DNA from: Amanita rubescens
Lineage: Eukaryota > Basidiomycota > Agaricomycetes > Agaricales > Amanitaceae
DNA length: 64,000 bases
Direction of reading: 5' to 3'
Assembly: GCA_015039365.1 (NCBI GenBank)
Contig: WION01000132.1
Span: 62,001-126,000 of the forward strand
Shown here: piece by piece, positions 58,882-64,000 of the stretch
How the letters are laid out: each line of letters begins with the position of its first letter
Numbering within the stretch: position 1 is the stretch's first letter
Position numbers and translations under genes: made by a program
The notes under the pieces: model-generated
What the model was told of the DNA's origin: nothing
The model's database searches: none
What the model saw: the letters and a program-made list of their open reading frames with translations, nothing else

Positions 58882-59182
58882 TGAAGGGGAAATGACTAGT
58901 GACTAGTGGGCGCGACTTGGCTTGATTTTATAGTGTGACAGGCACAATTTAATGATGCGGCTGACTAGAACTCACTCCGCCTCCCATTAGTATCTGTGTC
59001 CTTGGACGTCGTTCACTTCCCTATATTTCTGATGTTTGCAGTAGTGTACCTGAGTCCTGGTAAGTAGCGCAATTTCCCCGGTTCGGCAGTGCCTGTGATG
59101 AAGATGATGCTAATAGCCTTGGCACGTGTGGGCTAAACCGTTCCTGGCCAATGGTTATTTACCTTAAATGGAAATAATTTCA
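58882..59182. other. promoter-side spacer
   Basis: 300 bp between the peptidase start and the tRNA gene. CACTAGTGACTAGT-type near-palindromes lie just upstream of the peptidase ATG. Confidence 0.35.
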
Positions 59183-59269
59183 TCGGATATGGTGTAACGG
59201 CTAACATTGCCGCCTTTCATCGGGAAAGACTGACCGCGGCAGCTCGGGGTTCGATTCCCCGTATCCGAA
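59183..59269 (+). tRNA. tRNA-Glu (anticodon UUC) with 15-nt intron
   Basis: The acceptor stem TCGGATA pairs perfectly with TATCCGA (59262-59268). The D arm is TGGTGTAACGGCTAACA, the anticodon stem GCCGC/GCGGC encloses loop CTTTCA-C, and the T arm is CGGGGTTCGATTCCCCG. The intron 59220-59234 lies at the canonical position between bases 37 and 38. Anticodon TTC (59216-59218) means Glu. CCA is not encoded, as in eukaryotes. Confidence 0.95.
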
Positions 59270-60146
59270 TATCTTTTTTCTTCATAATCTCTCCCCAAGT
59301 CTAGCTTTCTGCGTACTTGGTGGTTTCCGTCTTGGCGGGCATGACGGGGTTGTGCCTGTGGCATCTGTCATCCAGAATACGTGTTCGGCCCTCACCCAGG
59401 TATGGTTGCATGCGGCCACAACTTGATAGTCCGATCTTCTCACACAGCTATACTACAGCCCTTTTTATGTTTGGAATCCCTCAACGTCAACGCGTGTCCC
59501 TTTTCTGGGCTCCATTTTCGGAATACCAAGTGCCAAGCTGTTTTTTTCGGTTCAACGGATGTTCAAGCTCGCGTTCCTTTATTCGATTTACTTAATAGCA
59601 AGTTTCGTCTGTCCTGCTCTTCCAGATTGGATCGGGTACTCCGAGTTTATCTGACCCTGTGGCTCCGCCAGCAGTGGCCATTTCGATTTTATCCCTTTTC
59701 TGTCCATGCACGCCGATTGCTGCTGCCACATCCATTTCATACTTATGCACCTCTGCCAGCAATCCGTATCTACGGCTAGGCAAGTCTAGGTCCTCCGAGC
59801 GAACGACAATTTACTGTTCTCATCGCGAAATTCTTCTTGTAGGTATGGCCAGTTCGTTGTCATATTATCCACTGACGAACTCGGTTGTGGGACATGTCCG
59901 CCAGATAACGGTCTTCTTGAAAATGAGTTCCAATATGAGGCCGCAAGTCGTGCTACTCTACAGCAATAACTTGCGTGTTCGGATTTTGCTTCCGTAGATG
60001 GTGGAAACAATGGGAATCGTGATTTTGTGGGGCCACAACGTAAGGTTCTTCACATGTTTCAAACGCGGCCGCAGAGGCGAATGGCCGCCTCGCTCATATA
60101 TATGCGATGCAGTTCTCAATCGCGCGCCACCTTGTTCCCTGCACCC
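59270..60146. other. no gene recognised
   Basis: Overlapping frames on both strands (59381-59779 plus, 59592-59783 minus) show no domain. This probably includes the promoter of the F-box-like gene. Confidence 0.4.
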
Positions 60147-61858
60147 ATGTCCAGTTTACGACGCGCCCGTTTTTCTCCCGAAATAATCGCCAAGATCGTG
60201 GAGGAGGTCGCTCTGTCAGGAGACGATAGGTGGACAGATCCGTTGCTTCGCAAATTTACGCTCGTCTCGCGAGCCGTTTGGGATATGGCTCAACGTTACC
60301 TATTCTCTCACATCATCCTAACCGACAATAAGAGGCGTCGAAAGAACAATTCTCGGCTACTCAAGGGACCTCGAGGAGAACGCCTTGGTCATCACGTCAA
60401 ATGTTTATACTTGTTCCACTCCGCTTCCTGGATTCACGAGTCTAAGGCAGCGAAGTTGCTATCTCTGATCGACAGCCTCTGCCCTAATATCACCGTATTA
60501 CATATCGGTTATAATAGCGGTTACCTCGATTGGGCGACTCTCCCTCGAAAGCAGAAAGACGCGATTGTGAACGTCATGTTCATAGCCAAGAAGGTCATGT
60601 TGGAAGGCATCGAGAATTTCCATCTTCACTATTTTCGAGTTTTGCGGAGTGTCCAGACGCTTGATATTGCGCACATCAAATTAGGACCTTTACCCGCGGA
60701 GAATTCTTGGCTTCCTGTCCCTGCACCCGCAGGTAGTAACGGACACTGCCCTCCTCCCGCTCCGACAACGCTTGCCGTCCATACCGGGATAATTCCGGCG
60801 GTCTCCTGGCCCCAGGAAATCAATTCGGGCGACGGCGATGATACGTATGATACGCTTTTAGCCTTGAGGACATGGAACATGATAAGTTTCTCCAATATAA
60901 CGACTCTGTATTTGTCGTCGATGATGAAGTGCGAGTCAGCAAACTGGCTGCACAGGAATATCATCGCCCAGTGTGCGAATACGCTGGAGACCTTGAGGTT
61001 ATGCGTATGTTCATCTGGTACGTTGTTCTACACCATCTACCTGTATGACTTATTGATCTGATTGCGAACGTTTGTAGATTACGATCGCGATCTTCAATTC
61101 GGTGGGTTTACCCCATTTCCATTCGAAGCCAGCGCCAGACTGAAACAGATTTATTTTTGCCCTCAGGAGAAGATCTGTCCGTTCCAGGCAAGTAATCGTT
61201 TCATCTTTTTTCACCACTGATCCTCATTACGTGTTTAAGGTGAGGACCTACCATTCTTTGTATCGCGTTTGTACGATTGAAATGTACCAACAGTATTCAG
61301 CTGTGACATCATTGATTTGAGTGCCTTAACGTCGCTCAAATCACTTTACCTCGTTGCAGCCGCTCGGTTCCCCGTAACCCTATTACTCAACCTAGCCAAG
61401 ACACTTACGCTACCGGAGACGCATCTCAAAGAGCTTAAACTGCTCGTTGATGACAATCTCGAAGGCAAGGATTGGACTCAAAATGGTATGGCTGGTGAGG
61501 CGGTGGACGATCCGAGGAGCTGGAGGGATCTCGACGCGCTGATTACTCGAATGTTGCGAATGCACAAGGACACGGTCATCGATTTCATGTCGGCGCCGAC
61601 AAATATGCCGGTATTCATCGATGAGTTGGCAAAGTTTGCGATTAGGATGTTTCCCACTGCTTCCAAGCGTAAAAGGTTTCGGTTCTTAGATCTTCAATTT
61701 CGGACTTGTGAGTGATTATTATCGTTCAGATGTTGAAGCTTGACGGGTTTTGGACAGATGCGGTCAATGAATTATTCAGTACGAGTGCCTACGCGCAGGA
61801 CACGTTTGACGAGCTGACGGCGGCCATAGTACCGTTGAGAAAAAGAAGACGTTCTTGA
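60147..61858 (+). CDS. F-box-like protein
   Basis: Four exons, 60147-61017, 61078-61191, 61294-61707 and 61758-61858, giving 499 residues with consistent phases. The N-terminal FSPEIIAKIVEEVALSG...LRKFTLVSRAVWDMAQRYLFSHIIL has the spacing of fungal F-box-like domains, in which the helix pair recruits SKP1. It is followed by Leu-rich stretches (ITVLHIGYNSGYLDW, VQTLDIAHIKLG, ITTLYLSSM, LETLRLCV, LTSLKSLYLV) as in the substrate-binding part of such proteins, and a basic tail RKRRRS. The Met at 60147 is chosen because the F-box begins right after it; an in-frame Met at 60027 is possible. The substrate is unknown. Confidence 0.72.
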
Positions 61859-62464
61859 ATATGTTACATTAGGTGAATTATGATCTATGCGTCTGCTTAT
61901 GCGTTTATGGTTGTACATGCACTATGCCAATATGATACCAATATGCCACGAGACTGACGCGTACGACTCGTCTGGTTTCCCTCTTTCTTCTACTCCGCAT
62001 TCTCATTGTGTTAGCCGAGCGAGTGGCCGACGTAGCAGGTATCAGTTACGCCGTGAATGCTCACCGCCAAAAAGCCTGAGGCTCCAGCAACGCATTTATT
62101 TGCTCCAGCTTTTGCGTGACGGTGCGTGACAAGCGTGGAAAGTCTTCTTTCACTCGCAATAGACTTACTTTTTCGGTTATAGAAACACATACCAATGACA
62201 AGATCATGGAGATGATGGAAAGGCGTGGGTGATAAGCGTGCTGTTTTTGGCCAGCCTAGCCGCTCAGCGCTCAGAGCTCAGAGCCGCCCCACTTGGGCTA
62301 CGGCAATCAGCCCAGCTTGCGAGCCAAGACTACTTATACGAACCGCATGGGCACAGTTCGGACTAAGAACTTCGGTGACCACGTTCTGTCAACCATCCAT
62401 TTTACATTGCGCTTTTCTTCCCTCATCCCCCCACGTTTCAGGAAGGTGATTGCTTGCATTCGCC
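61859..62464. other. intergenic
   Basis: About 600 bp without a supported gene. A short imperfect repeat AGCCGCTCAGCGCTCAGAGCTCAGAGCCGC lies near 62258-62287. Confidence 0.45.
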
Positions 62465-64000
62465 ATGTCTTCTGCCCCACCACACATTAGCGTAAACGTC
62501 CCCACTGCATCCGCTGCTCCTAGGTATGTTGCCACATCCGACATCCACCCACAAGCACGAGCTCAAACAAGAAACTTTTGTTTGTAGGGATGGCATATAC
62601 GATAAAGATAAGGATCCATTTTCTTGCAAGCATTGCGAGGCAAAGAAAGGCGGCCGTAATCTCATCCTTTCTATCGACGGGACCTCGAATCAGTTTGGAG
62701 AAAATGTTGCCTATCTTCCTGTCACCTTCAGTGCATTCTTTCACTAAATCTATACCATTACAGAATACGAATGTTATCGAGCTGTATAACCGTATTACCA
62801 AGGATGGGGGCCAACTTAGATATTACAATAGCGGCATCGGCGTGTGCGCAAGACCCTCCTTTACATCCTTTAAATACTGGAGACAGGTTCTGACCAACAA
62901 GATTGACCTCGCCATCGCATGGTATAGTCAAGCTATGTGTTATCATCCAACTCGTTTCGTTTAATATAGAAAGTCATTCTTGCTGGTTACCGCTGGCTAT
63001 CAGATACATATAAACCTGGTGATAGAATTTTTCTTTTTGGTATGTTCCTCGTTCTCCAACAGAACCAGGACTACACTGACGCTCATTTCAAAGGGTATTC
63101 CCGAGGCGCCTATCAGGCCCGAGCGATTGCGGGAATGATCAGCGAAGTAAGATCTTCTTACATCCGATGGTTCTTACCCCTGAGCTCTCCAGGTCGGACT
63201 CATCTGGCCAGGCAACGAAGCACAGATCCCATTGTATGTTTCTCATTTATTATCAATGCCCAGTTTTTCAGATTGTTCTCAGTGCCTTCGAACTGTATGC
63301 CGATCTGAAAGGCAGTGGTGGCGACCTTCGTGGGCGTTTCAAGGAGACATTCTGTCGTCAAAGGGTAAAGGTTCACTTTCTTGGAGCCTGGTGTGTCTAA
63401 ATAACTCTAAACTCAATCGTATTACGACTGACCAGCATTCTCAGGGATACAGTCTCCTCTATCGGTGTGGTTAAAAGAAAGAGCTTACCAAAGACAGATA
63501 CGTTCAATAATGATATCTGTTATTTTCGACATGCACTTGCATTGGATGAGCGCCGTGTGAAGTTTCTGCCAGAGTATGTCCATGGCGGAGAGTCCTACAT
63601 GGAGCCTATGGGGGATACCAGAGACCGCGTCAGCGTCAAAGAAGTCTGGTTTTCAGGGTGCCACTCCGACATGTACGTTCGTTCGCGTGTTTTAATTGTC
63701 CCACTGTTGTTGTGTCTGACATTTGTCCATTCATAGTGGTGGTGGCGGCCAGAGCAATGCACAGCTGAATAATGCTTCCGTTCCAGTCCTCTGGATGGGA
63801 AACGAGGCTCTTATTGCTGGTCTTAGGCTGGACGAGTCCCGCTTCGAATGGAAGTGGGACGACCTACAGAATAGTAAACCCAAAGAATCACTCACTCTAG
63901 GATGGCGCTTTCTCGAAATTTTGCCGTTCAAGCGATTGTCTTATACTAAGGAGACGCACCACACCTGGTATCACAGATCTTTGAGGAAAATCTATATGAT
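62465..64000 (+). CDS. DUF2235 alpha/beta hydrolase-like protein (3' partial)
   Basis: Fungal DUF2235 family, an alpha/beta-hydrolase fold related to the catalytic domain of bacterial Tle1 phospholipase effectors; in fungi the substrate is unknown. It begins MSSAPPHISVNVPTASAAPR (62465) and runs off the window after about eight introns. Exons seen: 62465-62523, 62588-62709, 62760-62921, 62987-63039, 63095-63146, then five further exons to the edge. Motifs: LILSIDGTSNQFG, NTNVIELY, YYNSGIGV, the nucleophile elbow GYSRGAYQAR (Ser in GxSRG), VKVHFLGAWDTVSSIG (Asp), and VWFSGCHSD joined to IGGGG (His). The catalytic triad candidates are all present. The junction near 62922-62986 is less certain. 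Confidence 0.85.

Noticed and set aside
61180..61293. GC donor for F-box gene intron 2 (CAG|GCAAGT)
   Set aside because: It gives the wrong phase; the GTAATC donor four bases downstream with the CAACAG acceptor keeps the frame.

Overview
The window is nuclear DNA of a filamentous basidiomycete, most likely an Agaricomycete. Genes are broken by many 45-65 nt introns with GT(A/G)-AG or GC-AG borders. The protein families are typical of that group: DUF6698, a TET/JBP-type dioxygenase of the kind found with KDZ transposons, NACHT-WD40 STAND proteins, a Crinkler-kinase, sedolisin, F-box and DUF2235 proteins. I found no operons, CRISPR arrays or bacterial signals. All family calls are by eye from motifs; no database search was run.

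Layout. 1-18 kb is accessory, gene-poor DNA. It holds a DUF6698 relic (716-880), a multi-exon TET/JBP-like dioxygenase (2164-3494, minus, 5' end not found), two tandem paralogues of an uncharacterised Cys-rich family (6559-7582 and 8013-9067, minus), a DUF6698 gene (9480-10567, plus) and several degenerate tandem repeat arrays. 18.3-22 kb is transposon debris: a 5'-truncated Ty1/copia element with its 3' LTR, a foldback element with internal tandem repeats, and a hAT-like MITE with an 8-bp target duplication. 22.4-31.7 kb is a conventional gene island: HIT-family hydrolase (HNT1-like), a multi-pass membrane protein, an O-fucosyltransferase-like enzyme, a membrane/coiled-coil protein and a signal-anchored Ser/Thr-rich protein. 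32-33.5 kb holds a decayed NACHT gene.

35.7-55.6 kb is the most interesting part. A six-exon NACHT-WD40 (NLR-like) gene runs on the minus strand from 53394 to 35702. It is split inside its WD40 array by a roughly 10-kb, structurally intact Ty1/copia element (36588-49469) with a 5-bp target duplication GAATG. The element has a half-tRNA-type primer site and an unexpected extra ORF upstream of gag-pol. Its left LTR is itself interrupted by a 2.8-kb composite insert carrying a captured polyubiquitin fragment, a 634-bp foldback with tRNA-like arms, and a small MITE. Divergently from the NLR, 372 bp away, starts a gene that joins a Crinkler N-terminal domain to a protein-kinase-like domain (53767-55617).

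56.4-64 kb returns to ordinary genes: a secreted sedolisin (S53) protease, an intron-containing tRNA-Glu(UUC), an F-box-like protein and a DUF2235 hydrolase that runs off the right edge.

Four gene models carry a one-base frame break (26.04 kb, 28.86 kb, 32.81 kb, 54.1 kb). These may be real decay or assembly indels and need read-level checks.
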